Positions 1 through 8,783 of a DNA stretch of 64,000 nucleotides are shown piece after piece. The notes beneath the pieces were generated by a model. The model was not told where the DNA came from. It made no database searches and saw nothing but the letters and a program-made list of their open reading frames with translations. Source of the DNA: Streptacidiphilus anmyonensis (GTDB lineage Bacteria > Actinomycetota > Actinomycetes > Streptomycetales > Streptomycetaceae). Location of the stretch: positions 135,732-199,731 of the forward strand of contig NZ_BBPQ01000008.1 of assembly GCF_000787855.1 (NCBI RefSeq), written 5' to 3'. Within the stretch, counting starts at the first letter, position 1. Each line of letters begins with the position of its first letter. The translations under genes were made by a program, and so were the position numbers.

Positions 1-18
1 TTACCTCTCCTTTACCGA

Positions 19-55
19 ACCTGGGACGGCGGCGATTGTAGCCACCGTCCCAGGT
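19..55 (-). terminator. Hairpin downstream of the SDR gene
   Basis: An 11-bp perfect inverted repeat (ACCTGGGACGG at 19-29 and its complement at 45-55) lies 23 bp beyond the stop of the minus-strand SDR gene. There is no clear T-run. It probably ends transcription of the SDR-ALDH-ligase operon. The rest of 1-77 holds no gene. Confidence 0.5.
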
Positions 56-77
56 GACGGATCCGGAGGCCCCGGGC

Positions 78-869
78 CTACAGCGGCGTCACGTACGCGC
101 CGGAGATGCCGCCGTCGACGAGGAACTCGGCGGCGGTGATGAAGGCGGAGTCGTCGCTGGCGAGGAAGGCGACCGCGGCGGCGATCTCCTCGGCGTGCGC
201 GAAGCGGCCGACGGGGATGTGCACCAGGCGGCGCGCGGCGCGCTCCGGGTCCTTGGCGAACAGCTCCTGGAGCAGCGGGGTGTTGACCGGGCCCGGGCAG
301 AGCGCGTTGACGCGGATGCCCTCGCGGGCGAACTGCACGCCGAGCTCGCGGGACATCGCCAGCACCCCGCCCTTGGAGGCGGTGTAGGAGATCTGCGAGG
401 TGGCCGCGCCCATCTTGGCCACGAAGCTCGCGGTGTTGATGATCGAGCCCTTGCCCTGCCGCTGCATGTACGGCAGCGCGGCCTTGCAGCACAGGTAGAC
501 GGAGGTGAGGTTGACCTCCTGGACCCGGCGCCAGGCGTCGAGGCCGGTGGTGAGGATGGAGTCGTCGTCGGGCGGCGAGATGCCGGCGTTGTTGAAGGCG
601 ATGTCGACGCTGCCGTAGGTGTCGAAGGCCGTCTTGAACAGCGCCTCGACCTGCTCGGCGTCGGTGACGTCGACCTGGACGAAGGTGCCGCCGACCTCCT
701 CGGCCGCCGCCTTGCCGGCGGTCTCGTCGACGTCGGCGCAGACCACGTTCGCGCCCTCGGAGGCCAGACGGCGCGCGGTGGCCAGGCCGATGCCGGAGCC
801 GGCGCCGGTCACGACGGCGGTGCGGCCGACCAGGCGGCGGCAGACGATCTCTTCCTGCTGGTTGGTCAC
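78..869 (-). CDS. SDR family NAD(P)-dependent oxidoreductase
   Basis: This encodes a cytosolic classical short-chain dehydrogenase of 263 aa, a normal length for the family. The cofactor motif TGAGSGIG is at residues 21-28, the NNAG motif near 100, and the catalytic Tyr and Lys in YTASK near 168. The C-terminal VDGG(I) motif is intact. The GTG start is chosen because GGAAGAG lies 4 bp upstream and the Rossmann strand begins directly after. It is the last gene of a minus-strand operon, 8 bp behind an aldehyde dehydrogenase and downstream of a glutamine-synthetase-like ligase. It may reduce or oxidise an intermediate of that amine pathway, but its substrate cannot be read from sequence. Confidence 0.9.
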   Translation of the reverse strand: MTNQQEEIVCRRLVGRTAVVTGAGSGIGLATARRLASEGANVVCADVDETAGKAAAEEVGGTFVQVDVTDAEQVEALFKTAFDTYGSVDIAFNNAGISPPDDDSILTTGLDAWRRVQEVNLTSVYLCCKAALPYMQRQGKGSIINTASFVAKMGAATSQISYTASKGGVLAMSRELGVQFAREGIRVNALCPGPVNTPLLQELFAKDPERAARRLVHIPVGRFAHAEEIAAAVAFLASDDSAFITAAEFLVDGGISGAYVTPL

Positions 870-877
870 GGCTCTTC

Positions 878-2266
878 CTATTCCTCGGTGCTGATGAAGA
901 CGTTCTTGGTCTCGGTGAAGTGCGCGAGCGCGTCCGGGCCGAGCTCGCGGCCGAGCCCCGACTCGCCGAAGCCGCCGAAGGGCGTCCAGTAGCGCACGGA
1001 GCTGTGCGAGTTGACGGACAGATTGCCCGCGTTGACGCCGCGGGCCATGCGCAGCGCGCGGCCGATGTCCCGCGTCCAGAGGGAACCGGAGAGGCCGTAG
1101 CGGGTGGCGTTGGCCAGGCGCAACGCGTCGGCCTCGTCGGTGAAGGGCAGGACGACGGCGACCGGGCCGAAGATCTCCTCGGTGGCGGCCCGGCTGCCCG
1201 GGTCGGTCGGCGCGAGCAGGGTCGGGGCCTGCCAGAAGCCGGGGCCCTCGGGGGCGCTGCCCTGGGCGAGGACGGGCACGTCCTCGGTCAGGTAGGAGCG
1301 GACGCGCTCGCGCTGGACGGCGGAGATGAGCGGGCCCATCTCGGTGGCCGCGTCGCGCGGGTCGCCGACGCGGACGGCCTCGATCGCGGGGGCGACCAGG
1401 TCGAGGAACTCGTCGTAGACCTCGCGCTGGACCAGGATGCGGGTGCGGGCGCAGCAGTCCTGTCCGCTGTTGTCCAGGAAGGACATGGGCGCGGCGGCGG
1501 CGGCGCGGGCCAGGTCGGCGTCGGCGAAGACGATGTTGGGGCTCTTGCCGCCGAGTTCGAGGGTGACCCGCTTCAGGCGGTCGGCGCAGCGGGCCATGAT
1601 CTGCTTGCCGACGCCGGTGGAGCCGGTGAAGACGATCTTGCGCACGCCGGGGTGGTCGACGATCGCCTGCCCGGTGATCCGGCCGTGGCCCGGCAGCACC
1701 TGGAACAGGCCCTCGGGCAGTCCGGCGTCCAGGGCGATCCGCTCCAGCCGCAGCGCGGTGAGCGGGGTGGTCTCGGCGGGCTTGAGCAGGACGGCGTTCC
1801 CGGCCGCCAGCGCGGGGGCGACGCCCCAGGCGGCGATGGGCATCGGGAAGTTCCACGGCGCGATGACGCCGACGACGCCGATCGGCTCGTGGAAGGTGAC
1901 ATCGAGGCCACCGGCCACGGGGATCTGGCGGCCCATCAGCCGCTCGATCCCGCCGGCGGCGTATTCGAGCAGGTCACGGGCGTTGCCCGCCTCCCAGCGG
2001 GCGTTGCCGAGGGTGTGGCCCGCCTCGGTGACCTCCAGGTCGGCGAGCTCGTCCACCGCCGCGTCCACGCCGTCGGCGAAGCGCCGCAGCAGCCGGGCGC
2101 GGTCGCCGGGAGCGAAGGAGACCCAGCTCTCCTGGGCCTTCACGGCACGTTCGACCGCGGCGTCCACCTGTTCGGATGACGTGGTCGGGATTTCGGCGAC
2201 AAGCTCCTCGGTGGCGGGATTCAATACCCGCAGAACATCGGAGAGAACGTCAGTCATCTTCTTCAC
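878..2266 (-). CDS. Aldehyde dehydrogenase family protein
   Basis: This is an NAD(P)-dependent aldehyde dehydrogenase of 462 aa, slightly short for a family of about 480 aa. The catalytic Glu is in LELGGKSPN (near residue 237) and the catalytic Cys in GQDCCARTR (near 271). The proton-relay motif PWNFP and the cofactor motif FTGSTGVG are also visible. The open frame begins at a GTG (2266); an in-frame ATG at 2257 preceded by GAAGAAG is an equally possible start. The gene lies 3 bp behind the glutamine-synthetase-like gene. In that context it would oxidise an aldehyde released from a gamma-glutamylated amine, which is inference from pathway logic. Confidence 0.92.
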   Translation of the reverse strand: MKKMTDVLSDVLRVLNPATEELVAEIPTTSSEQVDAAVERAVKAQESWVSFAPGDRARLLRRFADGVDAAVDELADLEVTEAGHTLGNARWEAGNARDLLEYAAGGIERLMGRQIPVAGGLDVTFHEPIGVVGVIAPWNFPMPIAAWGVAPALAAGNAVLLKPAETTPLTALRLERIALDAGLPEGLFQVLPGHGRITGQAIVDHPGVRKIVFTGSTGVGKQIMARCADRLKRVTLELGGKSPNIVFADADLARAAAAAPMSFLDNSGQDCCARTRILVQREVYDEFLDLVAPAIEAVRVGDPRDAATEMGPLISAVQRERVRSYLTEDVPVLAQGSAPEGPGFWQAPTLLAPTDPGSRAATEEIFGPVAVVLPFTDEADALRLANATRYGLSGSLWTRDIGRALRMARGVNAGNLSVNSHSSVRYWTPFGGFGESGLGRELGPDALAHFTETKNVFISTEE

Positions 2267-2269
2267 GGC

Positions 2270-3643
2270 TCACATGCGCTCGAAGGAGCGGTAGCGCTCC
2301 CAGTCGGTGACGGCGGTGTCGTAGGCGTCCTGCTCGACCTGCGCCATGTTGGCGTAGTGCTGGACGACCTCGGGGCCGAAGGCCGCCTTGGCCAGGTCGC
2401 TGCCCGCCCACAGCTCGGCCGCCTCCCGCAGGGTGGTCGGCAGGTGGGCGTAGTCGGCCTCGTAGGCGTTGCCGGTGCAGGGCTCGGGCAGTTCGAGGCG
2501 CTGCTCGACGCCGTGCAGGCCGGCGGCGATCATCGCGGCGACGGCGAGGTAGGGGTTCACGTCGCCGCCGGGCGCGCGGTTCTCGAAGCGCAGCGAGGGC
2601 CCGTGGCCGACGACGCGGAGCGAACAGGTGCGGTTGTCGCGGCCCCATGCCACCGCGGTCGGGGCGAAGGAGCCGGGGCGGAACCGCTTGTAGGAGTTGA
2701 TGTTGGGAGCGTAGAGCAGCGTCAGCTCGCGCATGGCGGCGAGCTGACCGGCGAGGAAGTGCCGCATGAGGTCGCTCATGTGGCCCTTTCCGTCGGCGAA
2801 GGCGGCCCGGCCGTCGGCGTCGCGCAGCGAGAGGTGCACGTGGCAGCTGTTGCCCTCGCGCTCGTTGTACTTCGCCATGAAGGTGAGCGCCATGCCCTCC
2901 TGCGAGGCGATCTCCTTGGCGCCGGTCTTGTAGACGCTGTGCTGGTCGCAGGTGGTCAGCGCGTCGTCGTAGCGGAAGGCGATCTCGTGCTGGCCGAGGT
3001 TGCACTCCCCCTTCGCCGACTCGACGACCATGCCGGCCGCGCCCATCTCGTTGCGGATCCGGGCCAGCAGCGGCTCGATCCGGGCGGTGGCGAGCAGCGA
3101 GTAGTCGGCGTTGTACTGGTTGGCCGGCGTCAGCCCGCGGTAGCCGCGCTCCCACGCCTGCTCGTAGGTGTCGCGGAAGACGATGAACTCGAGCTCGGTC
3201 CCGGCCCAGGCGGTCAGCCCGAGCTCGGCGAGCCGGTCCAGCTGCTGTCGCAGGATCTGGCGCGGCGAGGCGGCGACGGCCGTGCCGTCCTCCCAGGCCA
3301 GGTCGGCGGTGACCAGCGCGGTGCCGGGCTGCCAGGGCAGGCGGCGCAGCGTGCGGAAGTCGGGCTGGAGGACGAAGTCGCCGTAGCCGCTCTCCCAGGA
3401 GGCCATCGCGTAGCCGTCGACGGTGTTGAGCTCCACATCGACGGCGAGCAGGTAGGCGCAGCCTTCGGTGCCGTGTGCGACGACCTCGTCGAGGAAGTGG
3501 CCGGCCGCGAAGCGCTTGCCCTGCAGCCTGCCCTGCATGTCCGTGAAGGCCACGGCTACGGTGTGGATCTCTCCTGACGCGATGAGATCGCGCAGCGCGT
3601 CGAGGCTCAGCAGTCCCCGGCGGGCGGGCGCGTGAGAAGTCAT
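2270..3643 (-). CDS. Glutamine synthetase family protein, probable gamma-glutamyl-amine ligase
   Basis: This 457-aa protein has the glutamine synthetase fold: the beta-grasp region with FTDMQGRLQGKR near residue 35, GTELEF near 138, the Glu-rich VESAKGECNLGQHE near 200, the substrate-loop GNSCHVHLS near 255 and the Arg/Glu motif RFENRAPGGDVNPY near 352. The classical adenylylation Tyr motif is not seen, so it is probably not a housekeeping GlnA. The ATG start has GGAGG 8 bp upstream. Its neighbours (aldehyde dehydrogenase, GntR/FadR regulator, C26 hydrolase) fit ATP-dependent gamma-glutamylation of an amine, as described for polyamine- and ethanolamine-specific GlnA3 and GlnA4 of S. coelicolor. 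Which amine it uses is unknown; GlnA4-like is my best guess from gene order. Confidence 0.85.
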   Translation of the reverse strand: MTSHAPARRGLLSLDALRDLIASGEIHTVAVAFTDMQGRLQGKRFAAGHFLDEVVAHGTEGCAYLLAVDVELNTVDGYAMASWESGYGDFVLQPDFRTLRRLPWQPGTALVTADLAWEDGTAVAASPRQILRQQLDRLAELGLTAWAGTELEFIVFRDTYEQAWERGYRGLTPANQYNADYSLLATARIEPLLARIRNEMGAAGMVVESAKGECNLGQHEIAFRYDDALTTCDQHSVYKTGAKEIASQEGMALTFMAKYNEREGNSCHVHLSLRDADGRAAFADGKGHMSDLMRHFLAGQLAAMRELTLLYAPNINSYKRFRPGSFAPTAVAWGRDNRTCSLRVVGHGPSLRFENRAPGGDVNPYLAVAAMIAAGLHGVEQRLELPEPCTGNAYEADYAHLPTTLREAAELWAGSDLAKAAFGPEVVQHYANMAQVEQDAYDTAVTDWERYRSFERM

Positions 3644-3685
3644 GAGTAGTGCCTCCGGGTGCATCTGGACCGGGTCGGGCGCTTT

Positions 3686-3707
3686 AAAGGTATGGCCTTG
3701 TACCATT
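3686..3707. promoter_or_regulatory. Candidate GntR/FadR operator
   Basis: The 82-bp gap between the divergent ligase and regulator genes contains the dyad AAxGGTA-N8-TACCxTT, centred near 3696. GntR-family regulators commonly bind such short dyads next to their own gene. It could control both directions; this is inference from position and symmetry. Confidence 0.45.
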
Positions 3708-3725
3708 GGAAGGGAAGGGGGTGCC

Positions 3726-4502
3726 ATGATCGAAAATGGCGCGTCGAGCGAGGCGGCGGCCCAGACGGCCGGCGATGCGGATCCGTACGCCGCCGTGCTG
3801 CGGCCTGTCCGCTCCGGCAACACCTTCGAGGAGACGGTCGAGAAGGTGCTTCAGCTGATCCGGCTCGGCCTGGTCCCGGTCGGCGACCGCCTGCCGCCCG
3901 AACGCGAGCTCGCCGACCGCCTGCAGATCAGCCGGGTCACGCTGCGCGAGGCCCTCAAGGTGCTGCAGGACGCCGGCGTCCTGGAGGTCCGCCGCGGCCG
4001 CTACGGCGGCGCGTTCGTCCTCGCGCCCGCGCCCTCGCCCGCCGCCGCGAGCGGCGGCGAGGAGCTGCGCCGTCGCGTGGAGGAGCTGGGCGACCGCCTG
4101 GAGGACACCCTGCTGTTCCGTCAGGTCCTGGAGCTGGGCGCGGCCGAGCTGTGCGCGGAGCGCACACCGAGCGGCGCGGAGGCGGACCGCCTGCGGCAGT
4201 TGCTGGCGGAGACGGGCGCGGCGTCGCTGGAGGAGTACCGCCGCCTGGACACCCGCCTCCACCTCGCCATCGCCGAGCTCAGCGGCAGCCCGTCCGTCGC
4301 CGCGCAGTACGCGGCGGTCCGTGCGACGGTCAACGACCTGCTGGACTGCATCCCGCTGCTGCCCCCGAACCTGCAGCACTCGCAGCGCCAACACGAGGAA
4401 CTCGTCGACGCCATCCTCTCCGGCGACGGCCCGCGCGCCCGCGCGTCCATGCACGAACACCTCGCCGGCACAGCCGCCCTGCTCCGCGGGTTCCTCTCAT
4501 GA
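3726..4502 (+). CDS. FadR/GntR family transcriptional regulator
   Basis: This 258-aa regulator has an N-terminal winged helix-turn-helix (residues about 35-105) with the GntR signature LPPERELADRLQISRVTLREALKVLQ. An all-helical FadR-type C-terminal ligand domain (FCD) follows from about 120 to 250. The ATG at 3726 has GAAGGGAAGGGGG just upstream; longer upstream frames would run into the divergent promoter. It is divergent from the gamma-glutamyl ligase operon and lies 121 bp before the C26 hydrolase. It therefore probably controls amine or gamma-glutamyl-amine use in response to a small acid or amine. The effector is not deducible. Confidence 0.9.
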   Translation: MIENGASSEAAAQTAGDADPYAAVLRPVRSGNTFEETVEKVLQLIRLGLVPVGDRLPPERELADRLQISRVTLREALKVLQDAGVLEVRRGRYGGAFVLAPAPSPAAASGGEELRRRVEELGDRLEDTLLFRQVLELGAAELCAERTPSGAEADRLRQLLAETGAASLEEYRRLDTRLHLAIAELSGSPSVAAQYAAVRATVNDLLDCIPLLPPNLQHSQRQHEELVDAILSGDGPRARASMHEHLAGTAALLRGFLS

Positions 4503-4623
4503 CGGCGACCCTGCGGCCCCTCAGGGACGCGAGGCTCTGCCAACCTGCGGCTCCGCCGCGTGGGGCCACTCGCCCTGGGCCACGTGCAACAACCCTCATC
4601 CCTCGACTGACGGAGGTCCTCTC

Positions 4624-5352
4624 GTGCCACGCCCGCTGATCGGTGTCACCACGTATGTCTCGCACGCCTCCTGGGGCGTCTGGCACGACGCCCCCGCGGA
4701 GCTGCTCCCGCGGCAGTACGCCGCGCTGGTGCGGGCCGGAGGGGGGCTCGTAGCCATGCTGCCGCCGGACGAGGCGCCGGACGCCGCCGCCGAGGCGGTC
4801 TCGCGGCTCGACGGAGTCGTCATCGCCGGCGGACCGGACGTGGCCCCCGCGCGCTACCGCGCGCCCGCCGATCCGCACACGCAGACCCCGGACGCCGACT
4901 CCCTCGCCCGCGACGCCTGGGAGTCCGCGCTGATCCACGCCGCCATCGAGCAGCGCGTGCCGCTGCTCGGCATCTGCCGCGGCATGCAGCTCCTGAACGT
5001 GGCGCTCGGCGGCACCCTGACGCAGCATCTGCCCGACGTGCTGGGCGGCAGCAAGGATCACTCGCCCGTCCCCGGCGTCTACGGCCGCCACATCGTCTCC
5101 GCCGTGCCGGACACCCGCACCGCCGGGATCCTCGGCACCGAGAAGCTCGACGTCCCCACCTACCACCACCAGAGCGTCGCGACGCTCGGCACGGGCCTGC
5201 GCGCCTCCGCGTACGCCCCGGACGGCACGATCGAGGCCCTGGAGGCGGTCGCCGCCGACTCGCCCTTCCTCCTGGCCGTCCAGTGGCACCCGGAGCAGGA
5301 CGACGACCCGCGACTCGCCCAGGCCCTGGTCGCCGCGGCGACCGCACACTGA
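4624..5352 (+). CDS. Gamma-glutamyl-gamma-aminobutyrate hydrolase family (peptidase C26)
   Basis: This is a class I glutamine-amidotransferase-like hydrolase of 242 aa. The nucleophile Cys118 is in GICRGMQ, and the His222/Glu224 pair is in VQWHPEQ. The oxyanion region IAGGPDV is near residue 66. The GTG start is preceded by GGAGG at good spacing. Family members such as PuuD split the gamma-glutamyl bond of gamma-glutamylated intermediates. Here it would release glutamate and the oxidised carbon skeleton after the ligase and aldehyde dehydrogenase steps encoded on the other side of the regulator. The gene shares its direction with the FadR-type regulator. Confidence 0.9.
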   Translation: MPRPLIGVTTYVSHASWGVWHDAPAELLPRQYAALVRAGGGLVAMLPPDEAPDAAAEAVSRLDGVVIAGGPDVAPARYRAPADPHTQTPDADSLARDAWESALIHAAIEQRVPLLGICRGMQLLNVALGGTLTQHLPDVLGGSKDHSPVPGVYGRHIVSAVPDTRTAGILGTEKLDVPTYHHQSVATLGTGLRASAYAPDGTIEALEAVAADSPFLLAVQWHPEQDDDPRLAQALVAAATAH

Positions 5353-5411
5353 TCGCGGGGAAACTCCGAAACCGCCTCGCCAGGCCGGTCCGGGCGGACC
5401 AGACTGTCCGC

Positions 5412-7613
5412 ATGCCGACGACCAACAGCACCGACAGCGGCGCAGCGCAGTCGCAATCGCCGTCACCGTCCAGCCCGACCGGCCCGGCCGAGCCGTCCGG
5501 CCCCGCCGAAGCGTCCGGCGCGACCGCCCCCGCCACCCCGTTCCACTCGCTCGACGCCTACCTCGCCGTCCCCCGCGTCGGCGCGCTGGAGCTCTCGCCC
5601 GACGGGAGCCGGCTCGTCGTCTCCGTCGCCGAGCTCTCCACGGACCGCACCCGGTACGTCTCCGCCCTGTGGGAGCTCGACCCGCAGGGCGAGCGACCCG
5701 CGCGGCGGCTGACCCGCTCGGCGAAGGGCGAGTCCTCGCCCGGCTTCCAGGCCGACGGGACGCTGCTCTTCCTCTCCACCCGGCCGGTCGCCGACCCCGG
5801 CAAGGACGAGCCGGAGGACTCGGAGGCGGCGCTGTGGGCGCTGCCGGCGGACGGCGGCGAGGCACGTCGCCTGCTGACCCGTCCGGGCGGCGTCGGCGCC
5901 TACGCCGCCGCCCGCGCGGCCGACCGGATCGCCCTCGTCTCCGGTCTGCTGCCGGGCGCCGCCGACGCCGAGGACGACACGAAGCTGCGCAAGGCGCGCA
6001 AGGAGGCGAAGGTCTCGGCGGTCCTGCACGAGACCGCGCTGGTGCGCTACTGGGACCACGACCTCGGCCCGGACACCCCGCACGCCTTCACGCTCTCCGG
6101 CGCCGACCTCGACGCCGCAGGCTCCGCCGGCTCGACCGACTCCGCCGCCGACACGTCCGGGACCACCGCCCTGCCGGTCGTCGACTGCGGTCCCACGCAG
6201 ACCTACGATCCGAGCGTGGCGCTCTCGCCCGACGGCTCGCTGGTCGCCTTCGGCGTCCTGACGCCCTATCCGGGCGGCGAGTTCCGCGACGCGATCGTGA
6301 TCGCCGACGCGGCCACCGGCAAGGAACTGCGCCGGATCGGCTCCCCCGACGGGCAGTTCGGCGACCCGGTGTTCACCGCAGACTCCCGCTCGCTGTTCTG
6401 CCTGCGCTCCACGCCCGGCGACTGGGACGCGAGCAGCGACACCTCGCTCTGGCTGGTCCCGGACGTCTCGGACGCGCAGGACCTCGGCCACGACGCCGCG
6501 CCGGGCTTCGACGAGTGGCCCGGCGGCGTGACCGTCTCGCCCGTCGCCGGCGACACCGTCGTGTACTTCGTCGCCGACCAGCTGGGCCGCTCGCCGATCT
6601 TCCGCCTCGACACCGCCGACGGCACGCTCACCCGGCTGACCGCCACGGACGTCTCCGGGGCCTACACCCACCTCCGCGTCTCCCCTGACGGATCGACCCT
6701 GTTCGCGCTGCGCAGCGCGATCGACTCCCCGCCCACGCCGGTCCGCCTCGACGCCGCGCTGCCGGACCAGACCCCGACGGTGCTGCCCGCGCCGGGCGAC
6801 GTCGGCGCGGTGCCCGGCCGCCTGGTCGAGGTGGAGACCACCGCCGAGGACGGGCAGCCGCTGCGTGCCTGGCTGGTCCTGCCGCAGGGCGCCTCCGCCA
6901 CGGACCCCGCGCCGTTCCTGCTGTGGGTCCACGGCGGCCCGCAGATGAGCTGGAACGCCTGGACCTGGCGCTGGAACCCGTGGGTCGCCGCCGCGGCCGG
7001 CTACGCCGTGCTGCTGCCGGACCCGGCCCTGTCCACCGGCTACGGCCAGCACATGCACGCCCGCGGCTGGGGCGACTGGGGCGGCGCGCCGTACCGGGAC
7101 GTCATGGCGCTGACCGACGCGGCCCTGGCGCGCGAGGACGTGGACGCGGGCCGTACGGCGATGATGGGCGGGTCGTTCGGCGGCTACATGGCCAACTGGA
7201 TCGCCACCCGGACGGACCGGTTCAAGGCCATCGTGACCCACGCGAGCCTGTGGAACCTGGACGGCTTCGCCGGCACCACCGACGCGCCGTTCTACTGGCG
7301 GCGCCACTTCGGTGACCCGCTGACGCAGCGGCAGCGCTACGAGGACACCTCGCCGCACCGGCACGCCGCGAAGATCCGCACGCCGATGCTGGTGGTGCAC
7401 GGCGACAAGGACTACCGGGTGCCGATCAACGAGGCCATCGCGCTGTGGAGCGACCTGACCCGGTTCGATGTGCCGGCGAAGTTCCTGTACTTCCCCGACG
7501 AGGGCCACTGGGTCCTCAAGCCCAACAACGCCAAGGTCTGGTACAGCACGGTGCTGGCCTTCCTCGCCCACCACGTGTTGGGCGAGGAGTGGCAGCGCCC
7601 CGAGCTGGTCTGA
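5412..7613 (+). CDS. S9 family prolyl oligopeptidase
   Basis: This 733-aa protein has an N-terminal beta-propeller of WD/TolB-like blades (about 40-450; repeated SPDGS motifs) and a C-terminal alpha/beta-hydrolase peptidase domain. The catalytic Ser is in GGSFGGYM near residue 587, Asp in GDKDYRVP near 664 and His in DEGHW near 697. It begins with a Ser/Ala/Pro-rich low-complexity stretch and has no signal peptide, so it is probably cytoplasmic. It should cleave short peptides, as acylaminoacyl-peptidase-like S9C enzymes do. The start ATG has only a weak ribosome-binding site. It lies 59 bp after the C26 hydrolase. Confidence 0.93.
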   Translation: MPTTNSTDSGAAQSQSPSPSSPTGPAEPSGPAEASGATAPATPFHSLDAYLAVPRVGALELSPDGSRLVVSVAELSTDRTRYVSALWELDPQGERPARRLTRSAKGESSPGFQADGTLLFLSTRPVADPGKDEPEDSEAALWALPADGGEARRLLTRPGGVGAYAAARAADRIALVSGLLPGAADAEDDTKLRKARKEAKVSAVLHETALVRYWDHDLGPDTPHAFTLSGADLDAAGSAGSTDSAADTSGTTALPVVDCGPTQTYDPSVALSPDGSLVAFGVLTPYPGGEFRDAIVIADAATGKELRRIGSPDGQFGDPVFTADSRSLFCLRSTPGDWDASSDTSLWLVPDVSDAQDLGHDAAPGFDEWPGGVTVSPVAGDTVVYFVADQLGRSPIFRLDTADGTLTRLTATDVSGAYTHLRVSPDGSTLFALRSAIDSPPTPVRLDAALPDQTPTVLPAPGDVGAVPGRLVEVETTAEDGQPLRAWLVLPQGASATDPAPFLLWVHGGPQMSWNAWTWRWNPWVAAAAGYAVLLPDPALSTGYGQHMHARGWGDWGGAPYRDVMALTDAALAREDVDAGRTAMMGGSFGGYMANWIATRTDRFKAIVTHASLWNLDGFAGTTDAPFYWRRHFGDPLTQRQRYEDTSPHRHAAKIRTPMLVVHGDKDYRVPINEAIALWSDLTRFDVPAKFLYFPDEGHWVLKPNNAKVWYSTVLAFLAHHVLGEEWQRPELV

Positions 7614-7626
7614 CGGCCCTTCCCCT

Positions 7627-7649
7627 GTCCGGGCCGCCCCCCTCCGGAC
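7627..7649. terminator. Short hairpin between convergent genes
   Basis: GTCCGG (7627-7632) and CCGGAC (7644-7649) form a 6-bp stem in the 45-bp gap between the convergent S9 peptidase and SDR genes. It may act as a weak bidirectional terminator. Confidence 0.3.
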
Positions 7650-7658
7650 CCGACGAGG

Positions 7659-8573
7659 TCACACCGGGAAGGTCACCCCGGTGAGCTCCTGCGACACCGT
7701 CCACAGCCGCTGCTGCGCGGCGGTGTCGTAGGAGGCGGGGGTGGACCGGACCAGCTTTGGCGCGCCGCGCATCTGCTGGAAGCCGCTCGGGCCGTAGTAC
7801 TGCCCGCCCTGCGCCTGCGGGTCCGTCGCGGCGCGCAGGGAGGGCAGCGCGCCCTGTTCGGCGGGCTGCGCGAAGAACGGCTCGACCAGGACCCGGTTGG
7901 CGGGCTGCATCCACGCGGGCAGATGCCGGGTCAGCTCGGTGCTGGAGTAGCCGGGGTGCGCCGCGACGGCGACGGTCCGCGCACCCGCGGCGTCGAGGCG
8001 GCGCTGCAGCTCGTAGGCGAAGAGCAGGTTGGCCAGCTTGGACCGGCCGTAGGCGGTGATGCGGTTGTAGCCCCGCTCGGACTGCAGGTCGTCGAAGTTC
8101 ACCCCGCCGCGCGCGAACTGGTGCGCAAGGCTCGCCACGACGACGACCCGCGAGTCCGGCACCTCCAGCAGCCGGTCCAGCACCAGGCCGGTGAAGGCGA
8201 AGTGCCCGAGGTGGTTGGTGCCGAGCTGGAGTTCGAAGCCGTCGGCGGTCCTGCCGTAGGGCGGGAACATCACCCCGGCGTTGTCGACGAGCAGGTCGAT
8301 CCGGTCGAAGCGCTCGCGCAGCTCGGCAGCCGCCTGGCGCACGGAGGCGAGCGAGGCCAGGTCGAGCGCGAGCAGCTCCGCCTTGCCGCCGCCCTGCCGG
8401 CCGACCGTCTCGGCCGCGGCGGCGGCGCGCTTCGGGTCGCGGCAGGCGAGCACGACCGTGGCGCCGCGCGCGGCCAGCACCTTGGCCGTCTCCAGTCCGA
8501 GGCCGCTGTTGGCGCCGGTGACGACGGCCACCCGGCCGGTCTGGTCGGGGACGTCGGCTGCATTCCAGGCCAT
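7659..8573 (-). CDS. SDR family oxidoreductase, retinol-dehydrogenase-like
   Basis: This 304-aa short-chain dehydrogenase has the cofactor motif TGANSGLG near residue 19, NNAG-type motif DNAGVM near 93, and the catalytic YGRSK near 176. The length and the NHLGHF motif resemble the retinol dehydrogenase / protochlorophyllide-reductase-like branch, whose actinobacterial members mostly lack known substrates. The ATG has GGAGGG 8 bp upstream. The gene stands alone, with a near-perfect GTGAAC dyad 42 bp upstream of its start, which suggests control by a TetR-type repressor encoded elsewhere. Confidence 0.88.
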   Translation of the reverse strand: MAWNAADVPDQTGRVAVVTGANSGLGLETAKVLAARGATVVLACRDPKRAAAAAETVGRQGGGKAELLALDLASLASVRQAAAELRERFDRIDLLVDNAGVMFPPYGRTADGFELQLGTNHLGHFAFTGLVLDRLLEVPDSRVVVVASLAHQFARGGVNFDDLQSERGYNRITAYGRSKLANLLFAYELQRRLDAAGARTVAVAAHPGYSSTELTRHLPAWMQPANRVLVEPFFAQPAEQGALPSLRAATDPQAQGGQYYGPSGFQQMRGAPKLVRSTPASYDTAAQQRLWTVSQELTGVTFPV

Positions 8574-8614
8574 CGCGGGCCCTCCGGATTCGGGACGATT
8601 CGGGATGCGAGAAA

Positions 8615-8629
8615 GTGAACACTGTTCAC
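8615..8629. promoter_or_regulatory. Candidate TetR-type operator upstream of the SDR gene
   Basis: GTGAAC-ACT-GTTCAC is a perfect 6-bp dyad with a 3-bp centre, in the upstream region of the minus-strand SDR gene. GAACAxTGTTC dyads are typical of TetR-family operators. No regulator gene is adjacent. Confidence 0.4.
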
Positions 8630-8665
8630 ACTGGGCTGCGCCCGATAGTGCTCCCACCTCCACGC

Positions 8666-8716
8666 GGTGTCAAGCACGGCGGCTCGCAGGCGGTGCCAGG
8701 CAGGAGGTGTCAAGCA
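8666..8716. repeat. 11-bp direct repeat GGTGTCAAGCA
   Basis: GGTGTCAAGCA occurs at 8666-8676 and again at 8706-8716, 40 bp apart, each followed by a GGCGG-like string. They lie in the 210-bp gap between the SDR gene and the exonuclease gene, which holds no other gene. Confidence 0.5.
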
Positions 8717-8783
8717 GGCGGTCCAGTGCAGCTCAGGCCGCGTCCAGCGCGGTCCTGTCGGCGGGGTACGGCAAGATGAGCCC

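Noticed and set aside
878..1856. A fusion of the SDR with an Arg-rich N-terminal extension on the minus strand
   Set aside because: The extension is the shadow of the aldehyde dehydrogenase gene. A GTG with a good ribosome-binding site at 869 gives a normal SDR.
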